Shown here: piece by piece, positions 28,490 to 37,020 of the stretch
How the letters are laid out: the number at the start of each line of letters is the position of its first letter
Numbering within the stretch: position 1 is the first letter of the stretch
Assembly (NCBI RefSeq): GCF_001643305.1
Contig: NZ_LSGW01000079.1
Coordinates: 1 to 64,000, forward strand
Reading direction: 5' to 3'
From: Aeromonas salmonicida subsp. salmonicida
Lineage (GTDB): Bacteria; Pseudomonadota; Gammaproteobacteria; Enterobacterales; Aeromonadaceae
Length of the DNA stretch: 64,000 nt
Translations under genes and position numbers: made by a program
The notes under the pieces: model-generated
What the model was told of the DNA's origin: nothing
Database searches by the model: none
Seen by the model: only the letters and a program-made list of their open reading frames with translations

Positions 28490-29206
28490 ATGGTTGAGCG
28501 CGATAACGAATTGAAAGGGACTACCTTCACTATTTCTGTGTTGCATATCAGCGATGGCAAGCCTGAGCGGATCCGTCAGTTACTGGCGGCAAAAGTCGCC
28601 CAGGCGCCTCAGTTTTTTAATTGTGCCCCCCTCGTCATCAATGTGGAACGACTCGCGGATATCCCCGATTTTGACCAGCTCAAAGGGCTGGTCGAGTCAG
28701 AGGACTTCGTGCTGGTCGGGATCACGGGCGCCAGGGATGAGGCGATGAAGACGGCAGCCAAGGCCGCGGGGCTGGCGGTAATGGCCTCTGGCAAGAGCCG
28801 CAAGGTCGAGCCGCTGCCACTGCCGGAACCTACCCCGTCTCCGGTGGCCGAGGTGAAGGCCGCGCCGGCGCCTCTGGTGCCGAGCAAGGTGCACGTGGGC
28901 CCCGTGCGTTCCGGCCAACAGCTCTACGCCGCCGGCACCTCGCTGGTGATACTGGGCTCGGTGAGCCAGGGGGCCGAAGTCATCGCCGACGACAGCATAC
29001 ATATTTATGGCGCCCTGCGTGGCAGGGCCATTGCCGGTGCCAAGGGCAACACCCAGGCACGGATCTATTGCCAGCAATTGCAGGCCGAGCTGCTATCCAT
29101 CGCAGGCACGTTCCAACTGAGCGATGCACTGCCGGCAGGCCTGATACAACAGCCGGTGCATGTCCGGCTGGATAACGAACAACTCCGAATAGACCATATC
29201 AAATAG
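28490..29206 (+). CDS. minC: Septum site-determining protein MinC
   Basis: A 238-residue inhibitor of FtsZ polymerisation that works with MinD at the cell poles. The N-terminal FtsZ-binding domain (about 1-105) is joined by a proline-rich linker (VEPLPLPEPTPSPV) to the C-terminal beta-helix that binds MinD (about 135-235). That domain contains VRSGQQLYAAG, LVILGSVSQGAEVIADDSIH and the RGRAIAGAKG motif. It is the first gene of minCDE. Confidence 0.96.
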   Translation: MVERDNELKGTTFTISVLHISDGKPERIRQLLAAKVAQAPQFFNCAPLVINVERLADIPDFDQLKGLVESEDFVLVGITGARDEAMKTAAKAAGLAVMASGKSRKVEPLPLPEPTPSPVAEVKAAPAPLVPSKVHVGPVRSGQQLYAAGTSLVILGSVSQGAEVIADDSIHIYGALRGRAIAGAKGNTQARIYCQQLQAELLSIAGTFQLSDALPAGLIQQPVHVRLDNEQLRIDHIK

Positions 29207-29224
29207 AGTTACAAGGAAGCGAGA

Positions 29225-30037
29225 ATGGCGCGAATCATAGTCGTTACATCGGGTAAAGGTGGCGTTGGCAAGACCACAACCAGCGCGGCCCTGAGTACAG
29301 GTTTGGCTCAGCGTGGCCACAAGACTGTGGTCATCGATTTTGACATCGGTCTGAGAAATCTGGATCTCATCATGGGCTGCGAGCGGCGTGTGGTATATGA
29401 CTTCGTCAATGTGATCAACGGTGAGGCCAACCTCAATCAGGCCCTCATCAAGGACAAACGCTGCGAAAATCTGTTCATCCTGCCCGCGTCCCAGACCCGG
29501 GACAAGGACGCCCTGACCCATGAAGGGGTCGAGAAGATCCTGGATCAGCTGGCGGAAATGAAGTTTGATTACATCGTCTGCGACTCGCCAGCCGGGATCG
29601 AAGCGGGTGCCCTGATGGCGCTCTACTTCGCCGACGAGGCCATCGTCACCACCAACCCGGAAGTCTCTTCCGTGCGTGACTCGGATCGCATCCTTGGCAT
29701 CCTGGCCTCCAAGTCCCGTCGTGCCGAGCGCGGCGAAGACCCGATCAAGGAACACCTGCTGCTCACCCGCTACTGCCCGACCCGCGTCAACCGTGGCGAC
29801 ATGCTGAGCGTACAGGATGTACAGGATATCCTGGCCATCAAGCTGCTCGGGGTGATCCCGGAGTCCCAGGCTGTGCTGCGCGCCTCCAACTCGGGGGAGC
29901 CGGTCATTCTGGACAAGGAGTCCGATGCCGGTCAGGCCTATGAGGATGCCGTTGCCCGCCTGTTGGGCGACACCAAGGATTTTCGTTTTCTGGAAGAAGA
30001 AAAGAAGGGCTTCTTTAGCCGACTGTTCGGGAGTTAA
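29225..30037 (+). CDS. minD: Septum site-determining ATPase MinD
   Basis: A 270-residue ParA/MinD ATPase. The deviant Walker A is GKGGVGKTT (10-18), the switch region [12 protein letters not shown], and the C-terminal amphipathic membrane-targeting helix is in [14 protein letters not shown]. It recruits MinC to the membrane and oscillates under MinE. It follows minC by 18 bases with an AAGGA site. Confidence 0.97.
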   Translation: MARIIVVTSGKGGVGKTTTSAALSTGLAQRGHKTVVIDFDIGLRNLDLIMGCERRVVYDFVNVINGEANLNQALIKDKRCENLFILPASQTRDKDALTHEGVEKILDQLAEMKFDYIVCDSPAGIEAGALMALYFADEAIVTTNPEVSSVRDSDRILGILASKSRRAERGEDPIKEHLLLTRYCPTRVNRGDMLSVQDVQDILAIKLLGVIPESQAVLRASNSGEPVILDKESDAGQAYEDAVARLLGDTKDFRFLEEEKKGFFSRLFGS

Positions 30038-30039
30038 AC

Positions 30040-30306
30040 ATGTCATTATTGGATTATTTTCGTTCCAACAAGAAACAAAACACCGCACAACTGGCCAAAG
30101 AGCGGTTGCAGATCATAGTCGCGCACGAGCGTTCATCCAGAGGGGGGCCGGATTACCTGCCCCAGCTGAAGCAGGACCTGCTGGATGTGATCCGCAAGTA
30201 TGTGCAGATCGACCCTGACAAGATCACGGTCCAGCTGGACAAGAAGAGTGATGAGCTGTCTGTGCTGGAGCTCAACATCACCTTCGCCGATGACAAAAAG
30301 GGATGA
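30040..30306 (+). CDS. minE: Cell division topological specificity factor MinE
   Basis: An 88-residue protein. The N-terminal MinD-binding and membrane-targeting part is [12 protein letters not shown]...[14 protein letters not shown] and the topological specificity domain is [18 protein letters not shown]. It starts 2 bases after the minD stop. It stimulates MinD ATPase and confines division to mid-cell. Confidence 0.96.
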   Translation: MSLLDYFRSNKKQNTAQLAKERLQIIVAHERSSRGGPDYLPQLKQDLLDVIRKYVQIDPDKITVQLDKKSDELSVLELNITFADDKKG

Positions 30307-30343
30307 GCTGACGCCCCATGCGTGACCCCTTCCCCCAATGAAG

Positions 30344-30374
30344 ACCGGATCCTGTACCAGGATCCGGTTTTTTA
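30344..30374 (+). terminator. Terminator of the min operon
   Basis: ACCGGATCCTG-TAC-CAGGATCCGGTTTTTT: a perfect 11-bp stem with a T-run, about 40 bases after minE. Confidence 0.93.
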
Positions 30375-30502
30375 TTGCCGCAAACAGGGCGGGTCACACG
30401 CCTGATCTCGCCAAGGAAGAGGGGGCCAGCTAGAATACCGCGCGCCACTGTTCGGCTTCGCCGACGGGGCGTCTCATTTTTATTATCTGGAACGGACGAT
30501 CT

Positions 30503-30829
30503 ATGTCTTTGAACGATGAAATGCACAGCGTCGAGGAACTGCTCGACACCGCACTCGAACTTTTCATGGAGCTGGCCTCCGACAACTTGCCGGAGCAGGA
30601 GATTGCCGTCTTCAACCGGGAGTTCAACAGTCGCGGCCTGCTGGCGGAAACCGATCCGGCCGATGACTGGGAAGCGGACGTGGGATTTGCCGTAAGCGAT
30701 ACCGAGTATGCCGAGATCTGGATCGGGCTTGGTAATGCCGAACAAGAATATGAGCACCTGTTTGCCCGCATGCTGCTCTCCCGCCGTGTTGACGAGAAGT
30801 TCTGCCACATCGAATGGTTGCCCCAATAA
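30503..30829 (+). CDS. DUF440/YciU (HI1450) family putative double-stranded DNA mimic (copy 1)
   Basis: A 108-residue, very acidic protein related to E. coli YciU and Haemophilus HI1450, whose charge surface mimics double-stranded DNA and which has been linked to HU binding. Family features: [16 protein letters not shown] near the start, [28 protein letters not shown] and the FCHIEW ending. Its 3' end overlaps the mtgA start by 16 bases. A second family member lies on the other side of mtgA. Confidence 0.87.
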   Translation: MSLNDEMHSVEELLDTALELFMELASDNLPEQEIAVFNREFNSRGLLAETDPADDWEADVGFAVSDTEYAEIWIGLGNAEQEYEHLFARMLLSRRVDEKFCHIEWLPQ

Positions 30830-31584
30830 TTCCGGATCCCGATGATCTGCGTCCCCGCTATTATGCCCCCGAGCCGGCACGTCCGGCTCTGGGACGGCGC
30901 ATGCTGAGCTGGCTCGGCAAGCTGCTGGCGGCAGTCCTGCTCAGCTCCATCGTCTCGGTGGTGCTGCTGCGCTTCATCGATCCCCCCATGTGGACCTGGC
31001 GCATCGAACGGGCCCTGTTTCCGCCCGCCAAGATAGCCGTGGTCAAGCATGACTGGGTGCCCATAGATCGTATTTCGCGGGAACTGCAACTGGCGGTGAT
31101 CGCCGCAGAGGATCAGCGCTTTGCCGACCATAGCGGCTTTGACATGGATGCCATCAGCTCGGCACTCAAGCACAACCAGCGCAGCAAGCGGGTACGTGGC
31201 GCCAGCACGCTGAGCCAGCAGACAGCCAAGAATCTCTTCATGTGGAGCGATCGCAGCTTCCTGCGCAAGGGGATCGAGGCCTGGTTTACCCTGCTGATGG
31301 AGCTGGGTTGGGACAAATCCCGCATCCTCGAGGTCTATCTCAATATCGTGGAGTTCGGCCCCGGCATCTATGGCGCCGAGGCCGCCGCCAAGCACTATTT
31401 TGGCAAATCGGCCGCCCGCTTGACTCGTTACGAGGCTTCTCTGCTGGCTGCCGCCCTGCCCAATCCCTGGCGCTATCGGGTCCAGCCTCCCTCCCCCTAT
31501 GTTCAGCAACGCTCGGCCTGGATCCGTCGCCAGATGGGTCAACTTGGCCAGGCTACCCTCAACAAGGTATACAAGGACGATTAA
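30814..31584 (+). CDS. mtgA: Monofunctional biosynthetic peptidoglycan transglycosylase MtgA
   Basis: A 256-residue GT51 glycosyltransferase that polymerises lipid II. A single membrane anchor lies at about 33-53 ([21 protein letters not shown]). The catalytic glutamate is in [14 protein letters not shown] (E99). Further motifs are [26 protein letters not shown] and [21 protein letters not shown]. It overlaps the DUF440 gene upstream. The N-terminus is proline/arginine-rich and about 10-15 residues longer than in enterics; no better internal start was seen. Confidence 0.93.
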   Translation: MVAPIIPDPDDLRPRYYAPEPARPALGRRMLSWLGKLLAAVLLSSIVSVVLLRFIDPPMWTWRIERALFPPAKIAVVKHDWVPIDRISRELQLAVIAAEDQRFADHSGFDMDAISSALKHNQRSKRVRGASTLSQQTAKNLFMWSDRSFLRKGIEAWFTLLMELGWDKSRILEVYLNIVEFGPGIYGAEAAAKHYFGKSAARLTRYEASLLAAALPNPWRYRVQPPSPYVQQRSAWIRRQMGQLGQATLNKVYKDD

Positions 31585-31647
31585 GGATCGGGCACAGAGC
31601 ATGCCCGGATAGCCGTACATCGCCCCTGAGCACATCAGAGTCATCTA

Positions 31648-31788
31648 TCAGGGATCGGGGTCAGCAGGCAATGTCTCTGCCGGCGGGCCCAGATGACCGC
31701 CCACCGTGCTCTGGTGCAGCGGCAGATAGTGCCACCACCAGGCCTCCCGTCGTCGCTTGATCTGCTGTCGCCGCACTCGTCGCTTCAT
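31648..31788 (-). CDS. Small basic protein of 46 residues
   Basis: A short minus-strand frame, ATG at 31786-31788, stop TGA at 31648-31650. It is preceded by the very strong ribosome site GGAGGGGTGTC. The protein begins MKRRVRRQQIKRRREAWWWH and is highly basic in its first 15 residues, with a WWWHY cluster and a Pro/Gly-rich tail. I do not recognise it. It fills the otherwise empty 346 bases between mtgA and the second DUF440 gene and is antisense to both. A nucleic-acid-binding or membrane-associated role is conceivable, but nothing more can be said. Confidence 0.5.
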   Translation of the reverse strand: MKRRVRRQQIKRRREAWWWHYLPLHQSTVGGHLGPPAETLPADPDP

Positions 31789-31930
31789 GACACCCCTCCA
31801 GTGGATCCCCCTTCAACCATACCTTCTACCCGCGCCGTTGGACAGGTGGCGGATCGGTATCCGCACCGGTCTGGCCGCCACCGCCAATACTTGCTACAGT
31901 AGCGAACCTCGATGTATCTGGAGTGATTTC

Positions 31931-32254
31931 ATGGAACAACGTACCCCGGATCAGCTGGTCGAATGGGCCTATGATCAGTTTCTTGAGCAGGCCGCAGACA
32001 TGCTGGCCCCCGAACAAATCGTCGACATCACACTGGAGTTCGAACAGCGTGGCGCCGTCGAGGCGACCCTGCCCAATGGAGACTGGTCAACCGAACTCGG
32101 TGTACCGGTCGACATGGAGTCCTGGGTCGAGGTGTGGGTTGGCTTGCTGGACCATCAGGATGAGTTTGAGGTGATCTACGCCACCTTCCTGCTGCCCCGC
32201 TTTCTTAACGAGCACGATGTCCATGTGCGCTGGCATCGCCAGCAACAGGCATAA
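31931..32254 (+). CDS. DUF440/YciU (HI1450) family putative double-stranded DNA mimic (copy 2)
   Basis: A 107-residue acidic paralogue of the gene at 30503, closer to canonical HI1450/YciU: LVEWAYDQFLEQAADML, ITLEFEQRGAVE, WSTELGVPVD, WVEVWVGLLDHQDEFEVIYA, VHVRWHRQ. The ATG at 31931 was chosen because homology begins there; an in-frame start 58 codons earlier adds unrelated sequence. It has its own terminator. Confidence 0.87.
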   Translation: MEQRTPDQLVEWAYDQFLEQAADMLAPEQIVDITLEFEQRGAVEATLPNGDWSTELGVPVDMESWVEVWVGLLDHQDEFEVIYATFLLPRFLNEHDVHVRWHRQQQA

Positions 32255-32281
32255 AAAAGGCGCCCTCGGCGCCTTTCTCTT
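32253..32281 (+). terminator. Terminator between DUF440 copy 2 and DUF1289 gene
   Basis: AAAAAAGGCGCC-CTC-GGCGCCTTTCTCTTTT directly follows the stop; the A-run makes it usable for the convergent minus-strand gene too. Confidence 0.88.
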
Positions 32282-32298
32282 TTCTGGTATGCCCCCGC

Positions 32299-32610
32299 TC
32301 AGGGCTGCGCTGCAATGGCCTTGGCCAGACAGCGGCGACACCAGCAGGCGCTGGCCTCGCTCATGGGCAGAGCAGGCAACTGGCTGCACCAGCACTGTGT
32401 GATTGTTGCACCGGCCGACACGGCGCAAAATGCCGGCTCGCCACAACCAGGGCACGCATGGGTGCTTTTCGAGCCGTCCAGCTCTGCCATCACGGCCAGC
32501 TGGGCGTCGCTCTCCATGGCCGACCAGTGACCAATCTCGGTCAGGGTACGGCCACAGCCGAGGCAGAGCCCGTCCTTGGCCTGACAGTGGCCGATACAGG
32601 GACTCGGCAC
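32299..32610 (-). CDS. DUF1289 cysteine-rich protein
   Basis: A 103-residue protein starting at a GTG. The N-terminal DUF1289 motif is PSPCIGHCQAKDGLCLGCGRTLTEIGHW. A second cysteine-rich part follows (CPGCGEPAFC, CWC, CWCRRCL), similar to small zinc-binding domains. Its start codon comes immediately after the stop of the CvfB-like gene (TAAGTG), so it is probably translated by re-initiation. Function unknown. Confidence 0.83.
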   Translation of the reverse strand: MPSPCIGHCQAKDGLCLGCGRTLTEIGHWSAMESDAQLAVMAELDGSKSTHACPGCGEPAFCAVSAGATITQCWCSQLPALPMSEASACWCRRCLAKAIAAQP

Positions 32611-33471
32611 TTACTCGCTGTCCACTGCCGAGTCGGTATCTGTGGCAACCAGGGTGATGCAGTTGTCTTCGATGACGATTTTGCCCTGCTTGTAGAGGCC
32701 GCCGATGGCCTTCTTGAAGGTGCCCTTGCTCATGTTGAACAGCTTGTAGATGAGCTCGGGTTCGCTCTTGTCACCGACAGCCAGACTGCCACCCTGCTTC
32801 ATCAGCCGGGTCAGGATCCGGCCACCGGCATCGTCCATCCGATCCATGCCCGGCTTTTGCAGGGTCAAGTCCAGTTTGCCGTCGTCACGTACCTGCTTGA
32901 CCCAGGCGGTCAGCGGCCGACCCGTCATCACCCGGCCAAATACCTCGTTCTTGAACAGCATGCCGGAATATTCACCGTTGACGATCGCCTTGATGCCAAG
33001 CGGCGTGTGCTCACCCGGCAGTGCTGTTACCTCGTCACCAGCCTTGAAGGGGGGGTTATCGGTGCGCAGGAACCGCTCCAGCCGGCTGGTGCCTACCATG
33101 CGGCCTTCGTTGTCGAGCATCAGATGCACCAGATAGACGTGGCCCACCTGCATCGGCTTGTTCTGCTCACGGGTCGGCACAAACAGATCTTTTTTCATGC
33201 CCCAGTCGAGGAAGGCACCGATCTTGTTGGCATTGACCACCTTGAGACCGACTATGTCGCCCACCATGGCAAACGGCTTGTCGGTGGTGATCACAGGCTC
33301 ACAGTCGGCATCCAGATAGAGGAAGACCTCCACACCGTCACCTTCAGCCACCCCTTCAGGCAGCTGACGCTTGGGCAGCAGCAGCTCGCCATATTCGTCG
33401 GCCGCCAGCCAGGCACCCCTGTCTTCAAGCTCGATTACGGTGAGGGTGTTCATCTTGCCAATCTGTAACAT
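32611..33471 (-). CDS. CvfB/YitL-like S1 RNA-binding protein
   Basis: A 286-residue protein with tandem S1-type domains (MLQIGKMNTLTVIELEDRGAWL, VGDIVGLKVVNANKIGAFLDWG, LPGEHTPLGIKAIVNGEYSG) and a C-terminal winged helix (SKGTFKKAIGGLYKQGKI). Relatives (CvfB, YitL) bind RNA and affect virulence or translation; older databases sometimes label them GntR regulators. The ATG at 33471 has AAGAGAT upstream and matches the family start. It leads the DUF1289 gene. Confidence 0.85.
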   Translation of the reverse strand: MLQIGKMNTLTVIELEDRGAWLAADEYGELLLPKRQLPEGVAEGDGVEVFLYLDADCEPVITTDKPFAMVGDIVGLKVVNANKIGAFLDWGMKKDLFVPTREQNKPMQVGHVYLVHLMLDNEGRMVGTSRLERFLRTDNPPFKAGDEVTALPGEHTPLGIKAIVNGEYSGMLFKNEVFGRVMTGRPLTAWVKQVRDDGKLDLTLQKPGMDRMDDAGGRILTRLMKQGGSLAVGDKSEPELIYKLFNMSKGTFKKAIGGLYKQGKIVIEDNCITLVATDTDSAVDSE

Positions 33472-33701
33472 GCTGATCTCTTCTTTCATTATCCGGATGG
33501 TCAATTTTTCATTGCCCGTATGGGCGCGCATGTTACCCCAAGAGCGGCAACAGGGCCTAGCCCCTTGCCCTTCTCTCACATGATTTTCGAGGCCGTTTTC
33601 ACGGTTTATGGCGATATAATCGTCATTCGACCGGTGCTTTACTGCAAATACCCCCACTTTTGGGTAGACTGCGCCGCTGTTCAAATCCAGAGGAACTGTC
33701 G

Positions 33702-34916
33702 ATGAATCCATCCACTCGTACCCGTCATCTCAATCAATGGATCCAGACCCACAGTGGGCAGGACATGACCTACCCGGCGCTGCACGGTTTTCTGTGCGCC
33801 CGTCTGGTGGGGCCGGATGCACCTGACTGGCAGGCCCCGCTGGCCGGTCTGTTGCCACATGACGCAGAACTGGATGAGAAGAGCGCAGAGGCGCTGCACC
33901 ATCTGATCGCCGAACTGGAAGCTCAGGCCGACGAGGCCCAGCTGGCCTTGCCAAGCCAGTGCCGCCTCTCTACCGACGGCCCGGAGCAAGTGTTCGAGCA
34001 GAGTCACCCCCTCGGCCAGTGGTGCTACGGCTTCAGTCAGGGATTCGCCAGCTGGCCCAAGCCCAAGGATCTGAACGATCCCACCACCCAGTATCGTTTC
34101 AGCCTCGCCGCCGAACTCAGTCTGTTTCGCGACAAGCCCATGGCCCAGATGCTGTACGCGGCCGCCGGCAGTGAGCTGCCCTTCATGGAATTTTGCAAAC
34201 GCCAGCGCCAGAACATGAAGGCGGCGCTCAACCAGCTGCTGCAACTGGATGAGTATCAAGCTGTGCCCGGCACTCAGGCAGCCCTCGATAGCGAGCAGGC
34301 CGAACAGTGGCAGCAGTGGTTCGAGCTGGCCGATGCTTGCCGCGATCCCCAGGCTCGCCTCGGCTGGTTTGACAAGGTGATTGACGATGCCGAGCCGCTG
34401 TTCAATGCCGCTTTCTGGCAGCAGATGGCTGGCCACGGCTGGAGTGCCCACGAGGCACGCCCGCTGCTCGCCGCCAGGGCAGGCCGCGCCGATTGCCTGT
34501 TGCGTCTCGGCCAGCTGGAGCAGGCTCGCCAGGAATATCTGGCGCTGCTCGACCTGTGTATCGCCGATGAGTTGGGCTGCCGTTATCCCCTCTCCAGCCT
34601 CTATGCCCTGCAAGGGGATTGGGCCGCCCTGCGCGCCTTGCTGGTGCGCTTCGACGAGGCTTCCAGCTGGCTGCTTTACAACAGGGCCTTGATGGCATTT
34701 GTCTGTGACGGCCCCGAGGCGGCTCAGCCGCAGCTGGACGCCGCCATCAAGGCCAATGCCCATATTCCGGCCTGTCTGCTGGGCCAGCGCAAGCTACCCA
34801 AACAGGAGCCCCAGAGCTGGCAGGCGGGTAGTCGCGATGAAGCTGCGCTATACACACTGCAGAGCCGCGAGGCCTGGCTCAAGCACAACGCCTTGATCTG
34901 GTTGCGTAAAGGCTGA
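33702..34916 (+). CDS. UPF0149/YecA-like protein with C-terminal TPR-like region
   Basis: A 404-residue protein. The first 180 residues are a UPF0149 (YecA/YgfB) domain: YPALHGFLCARLVGP, LGQWCYGFSQGFAS. The remainder is helical with TPR-like pairs (RADCLLRLGQLEQARQEYLALL, YPLSSLYALQGDWAALRALL, NRALMAFVCDGPEAAQPQLDAAI). There is no C-terminal SEC-C zinc motif. Function unknown; the repeats imply protein binding. AGAGGAAC lies before ATG 33702. Confidence 0.8.
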   Translation: MNPSTRTRHLNQWIQTHSGQDMTYPALHGFLCARLVGPDAPDWQAPLAGLLPHDAELDEKSAEALHHLIAELEAQADEAQLALPSQCRLSTDGPEQVFEQSHPLGQWCYGFSQGFASWPKPKDLNDPTTQYRFSLAAELSLFRDKPMAQMLYAAAGSELPFMEFCKRQRQNMKAALNQLLQLDEYQAVPGTQAALDSEQAEQWQQWFELADACRDPQARLGWFDKVIDDAEPLFNAAFWQQMAGHGWSAHEARPLLAARAGRADCLLRLGQLEQARQEYLALLDLCIADELGCRYPLSSLYALQGDWAALRALLVRFDEASSWLLYNRALMAFVCDGPEAAQPQLDAAIKANAHIPACLLGQRKLPKQEPQSWQAGSRDEAALYTLQSREAWLKHNALIWLRKG

Positions 34917-35086
34917 GCAGCCAGTCGTATAAATCAGCTTCGAACAGACCCGGTTGCGGCGCATGACGTGCGCAACCGCACATTTCTCTGGTGCATGTTC
35001 AGACAAACGCCCTTGTGTTACGTATCATCAAGGTCAAAGTATCAAGAGAAACTGCACTCGATGCAGCCGTCACAGCAGGATGTCAT

Positions 35087-35557
35087 ATGTCAAAGATCAT
35101 AGAGCTGCTTGCGCACTACCCCCCCTATCAGCTGGTTCACGCCGCCGAGATGGTGCGCGATACCTTTGAGCAGTTTTACCAGCAGCGTTATCAGCTGACG
35201 GTGCCCCAATGGCGCCTCATGATGGTGCTCGGCCCCAACTACCCCATCAGTCAGAAAGAGCTGGTGGAGGCAAGCGGGATGGACAAGGTGCGGATCTCCC
35301 GCGAAATCCACCGACTGGTGGAGAAGGGGATACTGTTTACCGAGAGCAGCGAACAGGACAAGCGGGTCAGCCTGGTCTCTCTCACCCATGCCGGGCTCAC
35401 CCTGTTCCAGCAGCTCAAGACCGAAGCGGGCAGCTGGCAGCATACCCTCACCGATTACCTGCCTGCCGAGGCACGTCAGTCCATTCGTCTGCACCTGCAA
35501 AGTGTCAGCGATGCCATCGAACAACTGCACCTGCTGGATAGCGAGCACAAGTCATGA
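35087..35557 (+). CDS. MarR-family transcriptional regulator
   Basis: A 156-residue winged-helix regulator: PQWRLMMVLGPNYPISQKELVEASGMDKVRISREIHRLVEKGIL carries the recognition helix, and EQDKRVSLVSLTHAG is the wing. ATG 35087 follows CAGGATG. It overlaps the next small gene by 4 bases (ATGA), so they form one unit. Ligand and targets unknown. Confidence 0.88.
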   Translation: MSKIIELLAHYPPYQLVHAAEMVRDTFEQFYQQRYQLTVPQWRLMMVLGPNYPISQKELVEASGMDKVRISREIHRLVEKGILFTESSEQDKRVSLVSLTHAGLTLFQQLKTEAGSWQHTLTDYLPAEARQSIRLHLQSVSDAIEQLHLLDSEHKS

Positions 35558-35742
35558 ACCTGAACAATTTCGCCACCATGGATGTCAACATGCTGCTGAG
35601 CCTGGTCAATATGCAGTTGCGTGATCGTTTTGATGATCTGGACGATCTCTGCAAGGCGCAGGATCTCGACAAGGAGGCCCTGGTCGCCAGACTCGCCAGC
35701 GGCGATTTCCACTACCTGCCGGATCAGAAACAGTTCAGATAG
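35554..35742 (+). CDS. DUF4250 small protein
   Basis: A 62-residue protein of the DUF4250 family (MNLNNFATMDVNMLLSLVNM, DFHYLPDQKQFR end). The function is unknown. It overlaps the MarR gene stop as ATGA and is thus probably co-translated with it. Confidence 0.83.
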   Translation: MNLNNFATMDVNMLLSLVNMQLRDRFDDLDDLCKAQDLDKEALVARLASGDFHYLPDQKQFR

Positions 35743-35905
35743 GGATCCGGATCACAACCCGGCCAACGGCACTGGCCCCGGCGCTAAAAGCTGATATGGT
35801 GATGATGACACCGTGGAATGACACCCAGCGACATGTATGGATACATCAAGCTGTCATACACGGCGGTTAGCCTCTGACCCGTGACACGCCAGCCAAGGAC
35901 GACCC

Positions 35906-36085
35906 ATGATGATCCTGACCCGACAGACCACCCTGATCACCCTCTGCGCCATTCTCATGATCAGTTTGTTTTCCCCCAGCCTGCCTGACAGCGCCGAGCA
36001 GTGGCTCAGCACCTTGTTGCTGGGCTCTCTGGTTGCCGTGTGCCTGATGGTGGGCAGCGGCTGTCGTCACTTCATTCAGGATTGA
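35906..36085 (+). CDS. Small membrane protein of 59 residues
   Basis: A short frame (ATG 35906, TGA 36083-36085) with two hydrophobic segments, about 8-24 (TTLITLCAILMISLFS) and 37-53 (LSTLLLGSLVAVCLMVG), joined by a short loop. It starts MMILTRQ after AAGGACGACCC and is followed by a terminator at 36125. I do not recognise it; it looks like a small two-helix inner-membrane protein. Confidence 0.5.
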   Translation: MMILTRQTTLITLCAILMISLFSPSLPDSAEQWLSTLLLGSLVAVCLMVGSGCRHFIQD

Positions 36086-36124
36086 CCCGCCCCGACTGGC
36101 CACTGTCGTTATACCTGCACAGAA

Positions 36125-36157
36125 ACAACAACGCAGCCCAAGGGCTGCGTTGTTTTG
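36125..36157. terminator. Bidirectional terminator before azoR
   Basis: AACAACGCAGCCC-AAG-GGCTGCGTTGTT followed by TTGTTT, with AACAA on the other side. It serves the small membrane protein gene and the convergent azoR. Confidence 0.85.
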
Positions 36158-36206
36158 TTTGGTATGGCACTGCGCCATGCCGTACCCGCCATGGCCAGTC
36201 TCTTGA

Positions 36207-36794
36207 TCAGAGTGCCAGGGTTTCCAGCTGGCCTTTGGCCTGCTCAATGCCTTTGGCTTGCGCATCCGGCCCCATGCCCATGCCTTCGGCGTAGATGAAA
36301 TCCACGTCCTTGATGCCGATGAAACCCAGCACGGTACGCATGTAAGGGGTCACCAGATCGGTGGCGCTGCCGACGTGCATGCCGCCACGGGGGCTTATCA
36401 CCAGGGCGCGGGTGTTTTCCACCAGACCGACCGGACCGGTTTCGGTGTAACGGAAGGTCACGCCGGCACGGGCAATCAGGTCAATCCAGTTTTTCAGCTG
36501 GGTCGGAATACTGAAGTTGTACATGGGGGCGGCAATCACCACCAAATCGCTTCCTTTGAGTTCGGCGATCAGCTCGTCGGATTGTGCCATGACTGCCAGC
36601 TGACGTTCGTTCAGGTTGTCACCACCGCGCAGACCCGAGGCCAGCTCACCGTCCAGCACCGGCAGGTTCAGGGTCGCCAGATCACGCACCGTGACTGTGT
36701 CGGACTGGTGGTCAGCCAGGAAGCCGTCTATCAGGGCGTTGGATTGGGAATATTGGCCCAGGATGCTGGACTTGAGTACGAGGATATTGGCCAT
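36207..36794 (-). CDS. azoR: FMN-dependent NADH:quinone oxidoreductase / azoreductase
   Basis: A 195-residue flavodoxin-fold enzyme of the AcpD/AzoR family reducing quinones and azo compounds with NADH. Motifs: [16 protein letters not shown] (FMN phosphate loop), [28 protein letters not shown] and ISPRGGMH (isoalloxazine contacts). The ATG at 36794 begins [10 protein letters not shown]; the in-frame extension upstream is not conserved. Monocistronic. Confidence 0.93.
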   Translation of the reverse strand: MANILVLKSSILGQYSQSNALIDGFLADHQSDTVTVRDLATLNLPVLDGELASGLRGGDNLNERQLAVMAQSDELIAELKGSDLVVIAAPMYNFSIPTQLKNWIDLIARAGVTFRYTETGPVGLVENTRALVISPRGGMHVGSATDLVTPYMRTVLGFIGIKDVDFIYAEGMGMGPDAQAKGIEQAKGQLETLAL

Positions 36795-37020
36795 GGTGAA
36801 ACTCCATTTGGTTGTCGGTTGAACAGCTTGGCTGTCGATGGAGGTCACTCTAAACATTGAGCTTCTCTGCGGATAGCGAAAATAGATGCTCAACTTGTTC
36901 AAAAATTTTGACCTTAGTTCATTCTATCGCCAACGGCCCCATGGCCAACCGCCCAATGCTTGGCAGAACAAACGATTGCCGTTATGATCCGCCGCACTTT
37001 TTTCCAGCGACCCGGATCCC

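Noticed and set aside
29093-30088. 331-codon minus-strand frame opposite minD/minE
   Set aside because: Shadow of conserved minDE; no ribosome site or domain.
31757-31930. Upstream in-frame extension of the second DUF440 gene
   Set aside because: The 58 extra residues do not resemble the family, and homology begins exactly at ATG 31931.
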